A program made the translations under genes and the position numbers. From the NCBI GenBank assembly GCA_023249475.1, contig JAHFCO010000007.1, positions 1 to 64,000 on the forward strand: a DNA stretch of 64,000 bases. Direction: 5' to 3'. Within the stretch, counting starts at the first letter, position 1. Every line of letters starts with the position of its first letter. The DNA comes from Bacillota bacterium. GTDB lineage: Bacteria > Bacillota_I > Bacilli_A > Erysipelotrichales > Erysipelotrichaceae. The notes under the pieces are model-generated. The model was not told the DNA's origin and made no database searches. It saw only the letters and a list, made by a program, of their open reading frames with translations. Shown here piece by piece: positions 1 through 9,123 of the stretch.

Positions 1-400
1 AGCAAAACAGTTAAAAAAACCGATCTACGATGTTACCATGGTCGTACTCGATATCCCGCGCGAGATCCTGGACGAACGCATCCAGCGACGCGTCCAAACC
101 ATGATCGAAAACGGATTGGAAGAAGAAGTGCGTCGTTGTTTCGAGTATCCCAAAACCCGGGAGTACCAAAGCTTCCAGGGGATCGGATACAAAGAATGGA
201 AAGAATACCTTGAAAACAAGGCGACGCTTTCCCAAACGATCGAAGCCATCGTCATCCATACCCGTCAGTTCGCGAAACGTCAGATCACCTGGTTCAAACA
301 CCAGTGCGATGCGACCTGGGTGAATGTGTTGGATCCGCTCGCCCTGGACCAACTCGAAAAAGAGATTCTTACCTGGGCGACACAGGAGGAAACACAATGA
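1..400 (+). CDS. miaA: tRNA dimethylallyltransferase, C-terminal part (5' truncated by window edge)
   Basis: The open frame enters from the left edge (codons in phase from base 2) and ends in TGA at 398-400, giving about 132 residues. MiaA transfers a dimethylallyl group to A37 of tRNAs that read UNN codons. The visible part has the family's C-terminal features: VVLDIPRE, an ERI..RV...ENGLEEEV helix, the FQGIGYKEW block and the TRQFAKRQITWF tRNA-contact segment. The N-terminal P-loop lies outside the window. Its stop overlaps the msrA start (ATGA), so the two genes are probably co-transcribed. Confidence 0.93.
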   Translation, partial: AKQLKKPIYDVTMVVLDIPREILDERIQRRVQTMIENGLEEEVRRCFEYPKTREYQSFQGIGYKEWKEYLENKATLSQTIEAIVIHTRQFAKRQITWFKHQCDATWVNVLDPLALDQLEKEILTWATQEETQ

Positions 401-909
401 AGAAAATCGTACTTGCCGGAGGTTGTTTCTGGGGGGTCGAAGAGTATTTCAGACGACTTAAGGGAACCCACGAAACACGTGTCGGATACGCCCAAGGATT
501 CCATGAGAACCCTACCTATCAGGAAGTCTGTTCAGGCTTCACCAAACATGCGGAAGTCGTCGAAGTGACCTATGATGAATCCGTTCTGACACTGAACAAA
601 ATCATCGACCATCTCTTCCGGATCATCGATCCGACCTCCCTCAACAAGCAAGGCGGCGACGTCGGGACGCAATACCGGGTCGGTGCCTATCCGGAGTCGG
701 AAGATGAACTCAAACTGATCCGCGAGGAAGTGGATGCCCGTCAAAAAGACTATCGTAAACCCTTGGTGTTCGAAGTCGAGAAGCTGAAAACCTTCTGGAC
801 CGCCGAACAATACCATCAGGAATACCTGGTGAAAAACCCGGGTGGATACTGCCATGTGGACTTCCGTAAGATCAAACCCGAGGAATTGAAGGAAAAGTAC
901 CGTAAATAA
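397..909 (+). CDS. msrA: peptide methionine sulfoxide reductase MsrA
   Basis: 170 residues. It reduces methionine-S-sulfoxide in proteins and free amino acid in the cytoplasm. The signature GCFWG sits at residues 9-13 with catalytic Cys10; the family segments HAEVVEV and AEQYHQEYL are present, and a Cys near the C-terminus (NPGGYC) may serve in resolution. The frame is open further upstream to 304, but the ATG at 397 is preferred because it follows AGGAGG directly, gives the normal MsrA N-terminus and overlaps the miaA stop by ATGA. No MsrB domain is fused. A terminator shared with the convergent GH3 gene follows. Confidence 0.95.
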   Translation: MKKIVLAGGCFWGVEEYFRRLKGTHETRVGYAQGFHENPTYQEVCSGFTKHAEVVEVTYDESVLTLNKIIDHLFRIIDPTSLNKQGGDVGTQYRVGAYPESEDELKLIREEVDARQKDYRKPLVFEVEKLKTFWTAEQYHQEYLVKNPGGYCHVDFRKIKPEELKEKYRK

Positions 910-972
910 GCATGATTCATCGAATATGAACGGATTCTCAGAAATATAATAAAGATATGCATGAATGAATTA

Positions 973-998
973 AAAAGGATGACCTGGTCATCCTTTTT
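973..998. terminator. bidirectional terminator between msrA and the GH3 gene
   Basis: A 12-bp stem (AAAAAGGATGAC / GTCATCCTTTTT) with a 3-base loop and A/T runs on both sides, so it can work in both directions. The hairpin includes the stop codon and last codons of the minus-strand GH3 gene. Confidence 0.85.
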
Positions 999-3081
999 CG
1001 TGGATACTGAATTCCGTTGCGATCCCTTGCGTACTGTCCGGCCCGACCCAGAGGGCGAATTTACCCGGTTCGACGACGAAGTTCATCTTGGAATCCCAAT
1101 AGCCGAACCGTTTCGCCGGGATCTTGAACTCGACCGTAACCGTCGACCCGGCCTTCACAAGCACCTTCTCAAACGCGCAAAGTTCCTTGACGGGTCGCGT
1201 CACCCGGGCGACCAGGTCGCGATAGTAAACTTGAACGATCTCCTTGCCATCGACATCCGATGTGTTCACGACGTCGACGCTGAGTTCCAACACATCGTGT
1301 TGCGAGATCGAGGCGTTCTTCAGTTTCAAGTTCGAGACATCGAACGTACTATAGCTTAGGCCGAAACCGAACGGAAACAAAGGTTCGTCATCCATGTCGT
1401 TGTATTTCTTGAAGAGGGGGCGACCCGTGTTTTTGTGATTATAGTACAAAGGGATCTGACCGATGGTTTTCGGGAAGGTCGCGATGAGTTTCCCGCTCGG
1501 ATTGACACGTCCCATCAAGATGTCGACGATCGCCTCTCCGCAACGCATCCCCGGATGCCAGACACACAGGAGGGCATCGGACAGTGCGACGGTTTCAGGG
1601 ATCGCCAGGCTTCGACCGGTGAAGAGCAGGGTGACGATGGGTTTGCCCGTGGACGCCAACGCTTCCAGTAATTCAAGTTGCGCTCCCGGCAGGTTCAAGA
1701 ACGCCCGGTTGTTGTTCTCGCCGCTCAGGAAGAAAGGTTCGCCCAAGGCAAGGACGACCAGATCGGATGCTTTCGCCAACGCAACGGCTTCTTCGAGATG
1801 CTTCTTTTCGGGATCGATCGCATCGCACCCTTTGTGGTGGGTGAAGCGTAAGCCTTCCTGAAGGAAAGCGTCTTTGATCGAACTGACCCATTTCGCGCTC
1901 GCCTGTCTCCCCCAACTCCCGATGGGGGTATGGTGATCATCCGCGAACGGACCGATGAGTGCGATCTTCCCGGGGTTTTTGAGAGGTAAGACCCGGTCGT
2001 TTTTCAGAAGGACAAGGGATTCATGCGCCATCTCCAAGGCCGCATGGCGCATTTCGGGATTCAACGTGACGCTCTCAGCCAACGCTTCATCGGTATAGGG
2101 ATGGTCGAACAAACCGAGTTCTTCTTTTACGGAAAGGATCCGGAACACGGCGTCGTCGATCAAGGGGATCAACTCCGGCTTCTCTTTCGCAAGGGTTGGA
2201 AGATGATCCAGGTAGACACCGGAATGCATATCCATGTCCACCCCGGCGCGTAGGGCGACTTCAGCGATGTCCCTCGCATTGTCGGCGAGTCCGTGGGGAA
2301 TCATTTCCTCGATCGACCCCCAATCGCTGACGACGAACCCCTTGAATCCAAGTTCGCCTTTTAAGATCGTACGAAGCGTATAAGGGTTGCCGGTTCCGGG
2401 TAAAGCCAATATATCGTTGAACGAACTCATGAACGTCAATACGCCCTCGTCTGCAGCCGCCGCAAAGGGTGGTAGATAGGTCGTACGCAAGGAATGTTCG
2501 GAAATCTCGGAAGTGTTATAATCCCTTCCACCCTCGACACCCCCGTAACCGATATAGTGCTTGGCACAGGCGGCGACGATCGGATACCCGTTCCCGTCGG
2601 GGGATTGATAGCCGCGAACCCTTGCTCTGGCGATTTGCGAGCCAAGAAAGGGATCCTCCCCCGATCCTTCCGCGATCCGTCCCCAACGGGGATCCCGTGC
2701 GATGTCGACCATCGGGCTGAAGTTCCAACGAACGCCATAGGCCCGGGCTTCGACGACCGACAGGCGGGCCGTCTTTTCGATCAATTCTAGATTCCAACTG
2801 CAGGCTTCCGCCAACGGGATGGGAAACATCGTGATGTGTCCATGGATTACGTCATGTCCGAAAAGGACGGGGATTTTCAACCTCGACTCCTCCATCGCGA
2901 TCCGTTGGATCTCGTTGGCGGTCTTCGCATCCAATACATTCAGGAAAGAGCCGATCTTCCCTTCTTTCAGTAGTTGCTTCTCCTTATTCTTATATCTCCC
3001 AAACTGGACCATCTGTCCGACTTTCTCGTCCAGTGTCATTTCCGCCATCAGTCGGTTGATGCGCTCGTATTTCTCGTTCAT
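988..3081 (-). CDS. glycoside hydrolase family 3 beta-glucosidase (BglX-like)
   Basis: 697 residues, a full-length GH3 enzyme cleaving terminal beta-linked glucose or xylose from oligosaccharides. The N-terminal barrel carries the KH substrate-binding pair (K174, H175) and the nucleophile Asp253 in SDWG. The (alpha/beta)6 sandwich domain follows, and a fibronectin-III-like domain forms the C-terminus from about residue 575. No signal peptide is visible, so it probably acts in the cytoplasm on imported sugars. The gene stands alone between convergent msrA and a divergent ABC operon. A GGACC-AAAAA-GGTCC inverted repeat lies just before its RBS. Substrate specificity (glucoside versus xyloside) cannot be read from the sequence. 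Confidence 0.92.
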   Translation of the reverse strand: MNEKYERINRLMAEMTLDEKVGQMVQFGRYKNKEKQLLKEGKIGSFLNVLDAKTANEIQRIAMEESRLKIPVLFGHDVIHGHITMFPIPLAEACSWNLELIEKTARLSVVEARAYGVRWNFSPMVDIARDPRWGRIAEGSGEDPFLGSQIARARVRGYQSPDGNGYPIVAACAKHYIGYGGVEGGRDYNTSEISEHSLRTTYLPPFAAAADEGVLTFMSSFNDILALPGTGNPYTLRTILKGELGFKGFVVSDWGSIEEMIPHGLADNARDIAEVALRAGVDMDMHSGVYLDHLPTLAKEKPELIPLIDDAVFRILSVKEELGLFDHPYTDEALAESVTLNPEMRHAALEMAHESLVLLKNDRVLPLKNPGKIALIGPFADDHHTPIGSWGRQASAKWVSSIKDAFLQEGLRFTHHKGCDAIDPEKKHLEEAVALAKASDLVVLALGEPFFLSGENNNRAFLNLPGAQLELLEALASTGKPIVTLLFTGRSLAIPETVALSDALLCVWHPGMRCGEAIVDILMGRVNPSGKLIATFPKTIGQIPLYYNHKNTGRPLFKKYNDMDDEPLFPFGFGLSYSTFDVSNLKLKNASISQHDVLELSVDVVNTSDVDGKEIVQVYYRDLVARVTRPVKELCAFEKVLVKAGSTVTVEFKIPAKRFGYWDSKMNFVVEPGKFALWVGPDSTQGIATEFSIHEKG

Positions 3082-3207
3082 GGGTTCCCCCTTGGACCTT
3101 TTTGGTCCTTCCTTATCATTTTAACAAATCCATCCCAAAGATAAAGAAGGAACGAAAACGATTTCATTCATTCGGTGTCCTACGACGCGCTTACTTGTTC
3201 GATCTTC

Positions 3208-3236
3208 TTGGGAAAGTGCGATCCGATGCATAAAAG
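3208..3236 (+). promoter_or_regulatory. putative promoter of the ABC pair
   Basis: TTGGGA (3208-3213), a 17-bp spacer and TAAAAG (3231-3236), followed by the strong SD AGGAGGTGG at 3244-3252. Moderate match to a sigma-A promoter. Confidence 0.4.
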
Positions 3237-3256
3237 AGAAGACAGGAGGTGGAAGG

Positions 3257-4138
3257 ATGCTTGAAGTCAAAGGAATGTCGAAAGCGTATGGGAAACAGAA
3301 AGCGTTATGTGACTGCGGGTTTACGGTGCAAAAGCATGAGATTCTCGGCGTGTGCGGAGAGAATGGAAGCGGGAAAACGACGTTGTTTCGCTGTTTGATG
3401 GGGTTGATCACGATGGATGAAGGGGAGATCCGGGTCGGGGGGAAGAAGATCGACGAAGGGGTACGATCGGGTTTCGGCTATCTGCCTGAACAAAGAAGTT
3501 TGTATACCGATTTGTCCATCGAGGACACCTTGGTCCATTACGGGAGACTGAGAAACATGGAACACGATGCGATCGACCGAAGGATCCGGGAACTCTATGC
3601 ATCGTTTGATTTTACGATCGCATTGAAGACGAAAGTCGGGAGCCTCTCCAAAGGGAACCAACAGAAAGTACAGTTCATGGCCTGCCTGATCCATGATCCC
3701 CAGATCGTCATCTTGGACGAGCCGTTCACGGGATTGGACTATGTGAATCTGGAAAAGACCCAATCCTTTTTGATGGAATTGGCGCGAAAAGGAAAATGCA
3801 TTTTGATCTCAAGCCATCAGTACGATGAACTCGATGCGATCTGCAATTCACTATTGATCCTGAAGGAAGGGAAGACGATGGACTACGGGAACCTGGATCG
3901 GATGAAAAACGAGGTCGGGAGATGCACGGTCAAGGTCAATTCGCACGTTCCGGTCCTGCAGCACCTTAAAGAGGATGAGACGGTCGAAATCGTCGGGAAT
4001 GCCACGATCATCCAGACCCAGACGCCGCAACGGGCGAAAAAACTGATGAATCTTTTGGCGAAAGACGAAGCGATCCGCGATCTTGCGATGGAACGGATCA
4101 AAGTCAAGGAACTGATTCGATTGCGGTGCACACCATGA
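3257..4138 (+). CDS. ABC transporter ATP-binding protein
   Basis: 293 residues. Walker A GENGSGKTT at 34-42, the signature variant LSKGNQQ (canonical LSGGQ), Walker B VILDEP and an H-loop ISSHQ are all visible, so an active ATPase is expected. The sequence resembles the NatA/CcmA-type subunits that pair with ABC-2 permeases and export drugs, sodium or peptides. It overlaps the next gene by ATGA, so the two form one transporter. The substrate cannot be told from sequence. The start follows AGGAGGTGG at good spacing. Confidence 0.9.
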   Translation: MLEVKGMSKAYGKQKALCDCGFTVQKHEILGVCGENGSGKTTLFRCLMGLITMDEGEIRVGGKKIDEGVRSGFGYLPEQRSLYTDLSIEDTLVHYGRLRNMEHDAIDRRIRELYASFDFTIALKTKVGSLSKGNQQKVQFMACLIHDPQIVILDEPFTGLDYVNLEKTQSFLMELARKGKCILISSHQYDELDAICNSLLILKEGKTMDYGNLDRMKNEVGRCTVKVNSHVPVLQHLKEDETVEIVGNATIIQTQTPQRAKKLMNLLAKDEAIRDLAMERIKVKELIRLRCTP

Positions 4139-5343
4139 TCGAATTGATTTCGTTTGGATTGAAACGACGTTTCTTGAATAAGACGTTCCTCATCTCCCAA
4201 TTGTTGTTGATCACCTTACTCGCCTGCCTGATGAACGCGGATCGGATCGCACTCTATTTCGGATTCACCCCACCGGGATATCTTCCGCTTTCATGGATGG
4301 ACGATGCAAGCGAGGTCGATGAAGCGTTTGCGAACGCCTATGGATTCACCCTTCAAGAAGAGGCGACGTTGAACGTGGTGAAAAGCATCGGGGGATACGA
4401 GGTCCGAAACGCGGCGCAACTCGACGCGATGCATCGGCTCCAACTTCAAGCCTACCTCACGACCCTCGGTAAAAACGAGTTTCTGGCGATCCGCAACCCC
4501 AGCGTCGCCGAATTGATCCAAGAGTACGAATCCGTCGAGATCCGGTTCGATACACCGATGGAAATCCGGGCGGTCGGAAAGGAAAGCTTCGTCTTCATGA
4601 TTCTGACCGCGGTCTATTTCATGGTTCTCAACTTCGCCGCGATGACCAGCAACGAAGTGGTCGCCGAGAAGTCGGCCAACGTGTTGGACATGGTGTTGAG
4701 CGCGACCGATGCGAAGTCGCATTACCGGGCGAAGTTGTTCGGTGGATGGTTGACCATGATCCTGCAGGGATGTTTCGCCTTGGGGACCTTGAGTGTTTTC
4801 GCGGTGTTACGCAACCAAAGCGACCTTGGGAAGGGTCTGTTGAGTTGGGCTTCCCAATTCGGCTTGGTCGAACGGGAAATCACCAGTTTCCGCGCGTTGT
4901 TTGAAATGTTGGATCTGGATTTTTCCTTCGGGATGACGATCGCGCTTTGCGTCTTCTTTTTACTGTGCGGGATGGCGATCCTCCAGATCCTCATGACCGT
5001 GATCGCGACCAGACTCAAAAGTGCCGAAGAAGCGTCAATCCTGCAAGGTCCTGTCTACATCTTTCTTCTCATCCTCTATTATGTCGCGCTGTCCCAGAAC
5101 ACGATCCCTCGTCTTTCGCAGGGTTTCGGAAAGATCGCCTCCTTTGTTCCGGTCACTTCCATGCTCTTCATGCCGATGAGGCTGCTCTCGTTGAAACTCG
5201 GGATCGGGGAGATCCTCTTCTCCGGACTCTTCGCCATTTCGAGTGCGGCGACGCTATTGTTTGTAGGTCAAAGGATCTATGAGAAAGGCATTCGCCATGA
5301 AAAAGTATTCAAAATCTATCTTGTGAAAAATAAAGCAAAATGA
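4135..5343 (+). CDS. ABC-2 type transporter permease
   Basis: About 402 residues, partner of the preceding ATPase. An N-terminal membrane segment (near residues 17-35) is followed by an extracytoplasmic region of roughly 100 residues, then about five to six membrane segments, as in NatB/YhaP-type ABC-2 permeases. The motif EKSANVLDMVLSAT, just after the second membrane segment, resembles the EK..R..E.L..TP motif of this family. A GTG start at 4126 is possible in the same frame, but the ATG at 4135 overlaps the upstream stop in the usual ATGA manner and is preferred. The substrate is unknown. Confidence 0.87.
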   Translation: MIELISFGLKRRFLNKTFLISQLLLITLLACLMNADRIALYFGFTPPGYLPLSWMDDASEVDEAFANAYGFTLQEEATLNVVKSIGGYEVRNAAQLDAMHRLQLQAYLTTLGKNEFLAIRNPSVAELIQEYESVEIRFDTPMEIRAVGKESFVFMILTAVYFMVLNFAAMTSNEVVAEKSANVLDMVLSATDAKSHYRAKLFGGWLTMILQGCFALGTLSVFAVLRNQSDLGKGLLSWASQFGLVEREITSFRALFEMLDLDFSFGMTIALCVFFLLCGMAILQILMTVIATRLKSAEEASILQGPVYIFLLILYYVALSQNTIPRLSQGFGKIASFVPVTSMLFMPMRLLSLKLGIGEILFSGLFAISSAATLLFVGQRIYEKGIRHEKVFKIYLVKNKAK

Positions 5344-5416
5344 GTAATAGTTTTGGTCGACTTTGCGAAAAATGGCGAAAAACGTAACGAAAGTGAAAGT
5401 ATTAACATAAAACACG

Positions 5417-5446
5417 TTGACGGTCAAGTCGGGCATTGTTTATAAT
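5417..5446 (+). promoter_or_regulatory. promoter of the duplicated-domain lipoprotein
   Basis: TTGACG (5417-5422), an 18-bp spacer and a perfect TATAAT (5441-5446). Together with AAAGGAGGAA at 5457-5466 this predicts strong expression. Confidence 0.8.
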
Positions 5447-5471
5447 CATGCGTGTAAAGGAGGAATTTAGA

Positions 5472-6440
5472 ATGAAAAAATTAGTCTTCTTACTTGCTGC
5501 CGCAGTATTGGTTCTTTCTTCGTTGACGGGTTGTGCCGCTCCGAAAGTTTACAAATTAGGTACCGCGAGCTTCACCGAAGTTTCCAGCCGTGCCGCCACC
5601 GCCGAGGTCGCCGGTCGTGTACAATTCACCACGATCTACGCCACCGTATTGCTTGACAAAGCTGACAAAATCGTATGGGTTTCGATCGACTCCGCTCAAA
5701 ACAACGGAACCTTCGACACCTTAGGTGCGATCGTTAAAGCCGAAGCCGCTCCGACCAAAAAGGAAAAAGGCGACGCTTATGGAATGAAGGCAAAATCTGC
5801 CATCGGTAAAGAATGGTACGAACAAATCGCCGCCCTCGAAGAATACTTCGTCGGCAAGACGGTTGCTGAAATCTTGGCCATGCCGTTGACCGATGAAGCC
5901 CCCGATGATCTGAAGACTTCCGTAACCATCGGTATCACCGGTTACCAAGAAGCCGTTAAGAAAGCCGCCGAAAACGCGGTTGAAGTCAAAGGTCTTAAGT
6001 CTGTCAGCTCCACTTCCGTTACGACCGTTTCCAGCCGTGCCGCGACAGCTGAAGTTGCCGGACGCGTTCAAACGAACGTCATCTTCGCAGGTGTTGCTTT
6101 CGACAAAGATGGTAAAGTATTGGCGCTCTCGATCGATACCGCTCAAAACAACGGAACCTTCGACACTGCCGGTGTCATCGTAAAAGCAGAAGTATCTGGA
6201 ACCAAGAAGGAAAAAGGCGACGAATACGGCATGAAGGCGAAATCCGCCATCGGTAAAGAATGGTATGAACAAATGGCTGCCCTTGAAGAATTCTTCATCG
6301 GCAAGACCGTTGCTGATATCATGGCGATGCCGTTGACCGACGAAGCTCCTGATGATCTGAAGACTTCCGTAACCATCGGAATCACTGACTATCAAGCCGT
6401 CGTCGAAAAAGCATTCGAAGCCAAAGTCGAAATCAAGTAG
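5472..6440 (+). CDS. secreted lipoprotein with two tandem copies of a ~149-residue domain
   Basis: 322 residues from the ATG at 5472; an upstream in-frame ATG at 5436 lies inside the promoter and is rejected. A lipoprotein signal peptide ends in LTGC with Cys21. Two near-identical domains follow, each with SSRAATAEVAGRVQ, a QNNGTFDT segment, KEKGD.YGMKAKSAIGKEW and PLTDEAPDDLKTSVTI. The offset is exactly 447 bases, and stretches are conserved even at DNA level. I recall similar single-domain proteins in Clostridia, sometimes labelled FMN-binding-like, but no catalytic or FMN-attachment motif can be confirmed here. The strong promoter and SD suggest an abundant surface protein. It is monocistronic, closed by a terminator. 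Confidence 0.75.
   Translation: MKKLVFLLAAAVLVLSSLTGCAAPKVYKLGTASFTEVSSRAATAEVAGRVQFTTIYATVLLDKADKIVWVSIDSAQNNGTFDTLGAIVKAEAAPTKKEKGDAYGMKAKSAIGKEWYEQIAALEEYFVGKTVAEILAMPLTDEAPDDLKTSVTIGITGYQEAVKKAAENAVEVKGLKSVSSTSVTTVSSRAATAEVAGRVQTNVIFAGVAFDKDGKVLALSIDTAQNNGTFDTAGVIVKAEVSGTKKEKGDEYGMKAKSAIGKEWYEQMAALEEFFIGKTVADIMAMPLTDEAPDDLKTSVTIGITDYQAVVEKAFEAKVEIK
5580..6437 (+). repeat. tandem intragenic duplication, 447-bp period
   Basis: The bases starting TTTCCAGCCGTGCCGC at 5581 recur at 6028, and TGAAGACTTCCGTAACCATC at 5911 recurs at 6358, always 447 bases (149 codons) apart. Similarity remains at nucleotide level, which points to a recent duplication or ongoing homogenisation. Confidence 0.9.
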
Positions 6441-6462
6441 TTCTCGACACAATGTCAAAATC

Positions 6463-6484
6463 AAAAGAGCCTTCGGGCTCTTTT
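6463..6484. terminator. bidirectional terminator (lipoprotein / rarA)
   Basis: AAAAGAGCC-TTCG-GGCTCTTTT: a 9-bp stem with a stable UUCG tetraloop between two convergent genes. Confidence 0.92.
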
Positions 6485-6485
6485 G

Positions 6486-7748
6486 TTATTTCTCTTTCTT
6501 CAGTTTCGCCAAGTCCACTCTTCGCTTCGTCTTCCTTAACTCTTCAAGGTTGGCCGCGAGTTGCTTTTCATATGTACTGTTGGTGTTGGGTTGATAGAAA
6601 CGCAGGTTCTTCACCGCATTGGGAAGGTATTGGATCTTGTGCCATAAATCCGGACGATCGTAGGGATACTTGTCTTCTTCCTTCATCCCGACCGGGGTCA
6701 GTCTCAAATAGTCCGGGACGGGATAGGCGTGGTCTTCCAGTTCGGCGATGGCCGCATGGATGGCCAAGCATCCGCTCTTGGATTTCGGCGACAATGCGAG
6801 GTCGATGACGGCGGTTCCGAGGATGATCGAAGCTTCGGGGAAACCGACACGTTTGGCGGCGTCGATCGCGTTGATCGTCCGTGCGACGGCGGCCGGGTTG
6901 GCCAAGCCGATGTCTTCATAGGCCGTCACAAGCAATCGTCTCTCGATCGAATCCATGTCGTCCGCCAGGATCAAACGAGCCAAATAATAGAGGGATGCAT
7001 CGGGGTCGCTGCCTCGTATCGATTTCTGAAACGCACTCAGCGCGTCGTAATGGTCGTCCGCATCGTGGTCCATCGCAAGATTCGCTTGCCGGGTATACTG
7101 ATTTACGTCTTCACGCGTGATCTGCTTGCCCGGGAGCGCGATGGCGAGGATCTCCAGGAGATTGTAGGCATAACGGATATCCCCGTTACTGAGGTCGCAA
7201 ATCGTTTTGACAGCCTCTTCGTTCAGTGAACATCCGCCCAGTTGCGAGTCCGGATGATTCAAGGCGCGATCCAAGGCTTTACGCATGTCCTGCTCTTCGA
7301 TCCGTTTGAATTCCAACAACTGACATCTGGAGCGAACCGCGGGGTTGATGGAGAAGTACGGATTGGACGTCGTCGCCCCGATCATGATGATGGTGCCGTC
7401 TTCGATATGGGGAAGCAGCAGATCCTGTTTATCCTTATTCAACCGATGGACCTCGTCCACGATGACGACCATCGATCCGTAAAGCTTCGCTTCCGCGAAG
7501 ATCGTATCCAATTCCTTCTTGTTTCCGGTCACCGCATTGAACTTCCTTAGCGGTAGCGTCAACTCGTTGGCCATCACGGAAGCGACGGTGGTTTTACCCG
7601 TCCCCGGCGGCCCGAAGAAGATCATCGAAAACAAACGCTTCTCTTCGACACATCGACGTAAAAGCGCGCCTTGGGAAACCAAGTGCGATTGTCCCAGGAC
7701 ATCGTCCAGTTTGGTGGGACGAATACGGAAAGCCAGGGGTTGTTTCAT
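6486..7748 (-). CDS. rarA: replication-associated recombination protein A (RarA/MgsA AAA+ ATPase)
   Basis: 420 residues. RarA is a tetrameric AAA+ ATPase related to clamp-loader subunits that acts at stalled replication forks. Visible are LAFRIRP..LDDVLGQ at the N-terminus, Walker A GPPGTGKTT, Walker B VVIVDEVHRL, a sensor block GATTSNPYF and the C-terminal MgsA oligomerisation region (YLPNAVKN.RFYQP). The start follows an anti-SD-perfect AAGGAGGTG (7755-7763 on the complement). It is divergent from the dtd operon and its stop lies next to the shared terminator. Confidence 0.95.
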   Translation of the reverse strand: MKQPLAFRIRPTKLDDVLGQSHLVSQGALLRRCVEEKRLFSMIFFGPPGTGKTTVASVMANELTLPLRKFNAVTGNKKELDTIFAEAKLYGSMVVIVDEVHRLNKDKQDLLLPHIEDGTIIMIGATTSNPYFSINPAVRSRCQLLEFKRIEEQDMRKALDRALNHPDSQLGGCSLNEEAVKTICDLSNGDIRYAYNLLEILAIALPGKQITREDVNQYTRQANLAMDHDADDHYDALSAFQKSIRGSDPDASLYYLARLILADDMDSIERRLLVTAYEDIGLANPAAVARTINAIDAAKRVGFPEASIILGTAVIDLALSPKSKSGCLAIHAAIAELEDHAYPVPDYLRLTPVGMKEEDKYPYDRPDLWHKIQYLPNAVKNLRFYQPNTNSTYEKQLAANLEELRKTKRRVDLAKLKKEK

Positions 7749-7813
7749 CGAATCACCTCCTTTCTATTCTAACATTACTGAAAAGATAGTAAAATGAAAG
7801 AAGAGGTGATCCT

Positions 7814-8263
7814 ATGCGTGCAATCCTACAAAGAGTTTCCCAAGCCAACGTGACAGTGGACGACAACGTCGTCGGATCGATCGGACATGGGCTGGTCGTC
7901 TATGTCGGGGTCCATCTGGACGATACGGTCGAGGATGCGAAGAAACTTGCCTATAAGATCGCCCATGCCCGGGTCTTTGAAGACGACCAGGGCAAAATGA
8001 ACCTGAGCGTGATCGATGTGAACGGAGCGGTGCTCTCGATTTCCCAATTCACATTGTACGGGGAGACGAAGAAGGGGCATCGTCCTTCCTATGATAAGGC
8101 CGCACGGCCGGAGCCTGCGAATCTGCTTTATGAGGCATTCAATACGGAGCTACGTGAACGCGTCCCGGTGCAGACCGGACTGTTTCAAGCCCATATGATC
8201 ATCGACCAAACCAACGACGGTCCCGTGACCCTCGTGTATGAAACAAGGGAGGCAAACCTATGA
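7814..8263 (+). CDS. dtd: D-aminoacyl-tRNA deacylase
   Basis: 149 residues, full length. Dtd removes D-amino acids (and glycine from tRNA-Ala) wrongly attached to tRNA. The N-terminal MRAILQRVSQANVTV, the SQFTLYG motif and the GP-V motif (NDGPVTLV near the C-terminus) are all present. It is the first gene of dtd-folD-DUF951-ychF and its stop overlaps folD by ATGA. The SD AGAGGTGA lies just upstream of the ATG. Confidence 0.95.
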   Translation: MRAILQRVSQANVTVDDNVVGSIGHGLVVYVGVHLDDTVEDAKKLAYKIAHARVFEDDQGKMNLSVIDVNGAVLSISQFTLYGETKKGHRPSYDKAARPEPANLLYEAFNTELRERVPVQTGLFQAHMIIDQTNDGPVTLVYETREANL

Positions 8264-9123
8264 CTGAATTGATGGATGGAAGATTGACCGCGAAGAAAGT
8301 CGAAGATGATTTGAAGATCAAGATCGGGTTACTGAAGGAAAGAGGGAAGCGGACGCCCCAGTTGACCGTCGTGTTGGTCGGTGACCATCCGGCGTCGCTA
8401 AGTTACGTTGCCGGAAAAGACAAAGCGTGCCAGCGCATCGGGATGAATTCCGAAGTGTTGCGTCTGCCCCGCACCATTTCCCAAACCGAACTCATCAAAG
8501 TGGTCCAACGCTTGAATGACGATTCCCAAGTCGACGGAATTCTGGTACAATTACCCCTGCCTGCCGAATTGGATCCGCAGGAAGTCGTACGCGCCATCGA
8601 TCCTTCCAAGGACGTGGACGGCTTGCATCCGATCAACGTCGGACTCATGCACATGCAACTCAAGGGCTTTGAACCTTGTACGCCCAGAGGCATCCTGAGA
8701 CTGTTGGACGAATACCAGATCCCTTTACAGGGAAAAGATATCGTCGTCATCGGAAGAAGCAACCTGGTCGGCCGTCCGGTCGCGCAATTGTTGTTGAACC
8801 GCAATGCGACCGTCACCGTCTGCCATTCCAAAACCGCGGATCTGCAACGCTATACCCGCGCGGCGGATGTCGTCGTGGTCGCCATCGGCCGTCCTCATTT
8901 CCTGCGTAAGGAACATGTCTCTTCCAAGTGCGTCGTCATCGACGTCGGCATCAACCGGCTTGAAAACGGGAAATTGACGGGGGACGCGGATTTCGACGCC
9001 CTCAACGGGTATGTTTCCCACATCACCCCGGTACCGGGCGGCGTGGGTCCGATGACCATCGCCATGTTGCTGGAAAACACGATGGACGCCTACTATGCAC
9101 ATGAAGCCCTGCGGGAGGTCTAA
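8260..9123 (+). CDS. folD: bifunctional methylenetetrahydrofolate dehydrogenase / methenyltetrahydrofolate cyclohydrolase
   Basis: 287 residues. FolD interconverts 5,10-methylene-, 5,10-methenyl- and 10-formyl-tetrahydrofolate with NADP+, supplying one-carbon units. It has the catalytic Tyr-Lys pair in SYVAGKDKAC, DGILVQLPLP, the GRSNLVGRP nucleotide-binding loop and PGGVGPMTIAML at the C-terminus. It is translationally coupled to dtd, and the next gene starts directly after its stop. Confidence 0.96.
   Translation: MTELMDGRLTAKKVEDDLKIKIGLLKERGKRTPQLTVVLVGDHPASLSYVAGKDKACQRIGMNSEVLRLPRTISQTELIKVVQRLNDDSQVDGILVQLPLPAELDPQEVVRAIDPSKDVDGLHPINVGLMHMQLKGFEPCTPRGILRLLDEYQIPLQGKDIVVIGRSNLVGRPVAQLLLNRNATVTVCHSKTADLQRYTRAADVVVVAIGRPHFLRKEHVSSKCVVIDVGINRLENGKLTGDADFDALNGYVSHITPVPGGVGPMTIAMLLENTMDAYYAHEALREV

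Noticed and set aside
5580-6437. CRISPR or transposon-type repeat
   Set aside because: The repeat is in frame, two-copy and codes for a duplicated protein domain; no spacers, terminal inverted repeats or transposase are present.
5721-6464. 247-codon minus-strand frame opposite the lipoprotein
   Set aside because: Internal repeats mirror those of the lipoprotein and there is no SD; the plus-strand gene has a signal peptide, promoter and terminator.
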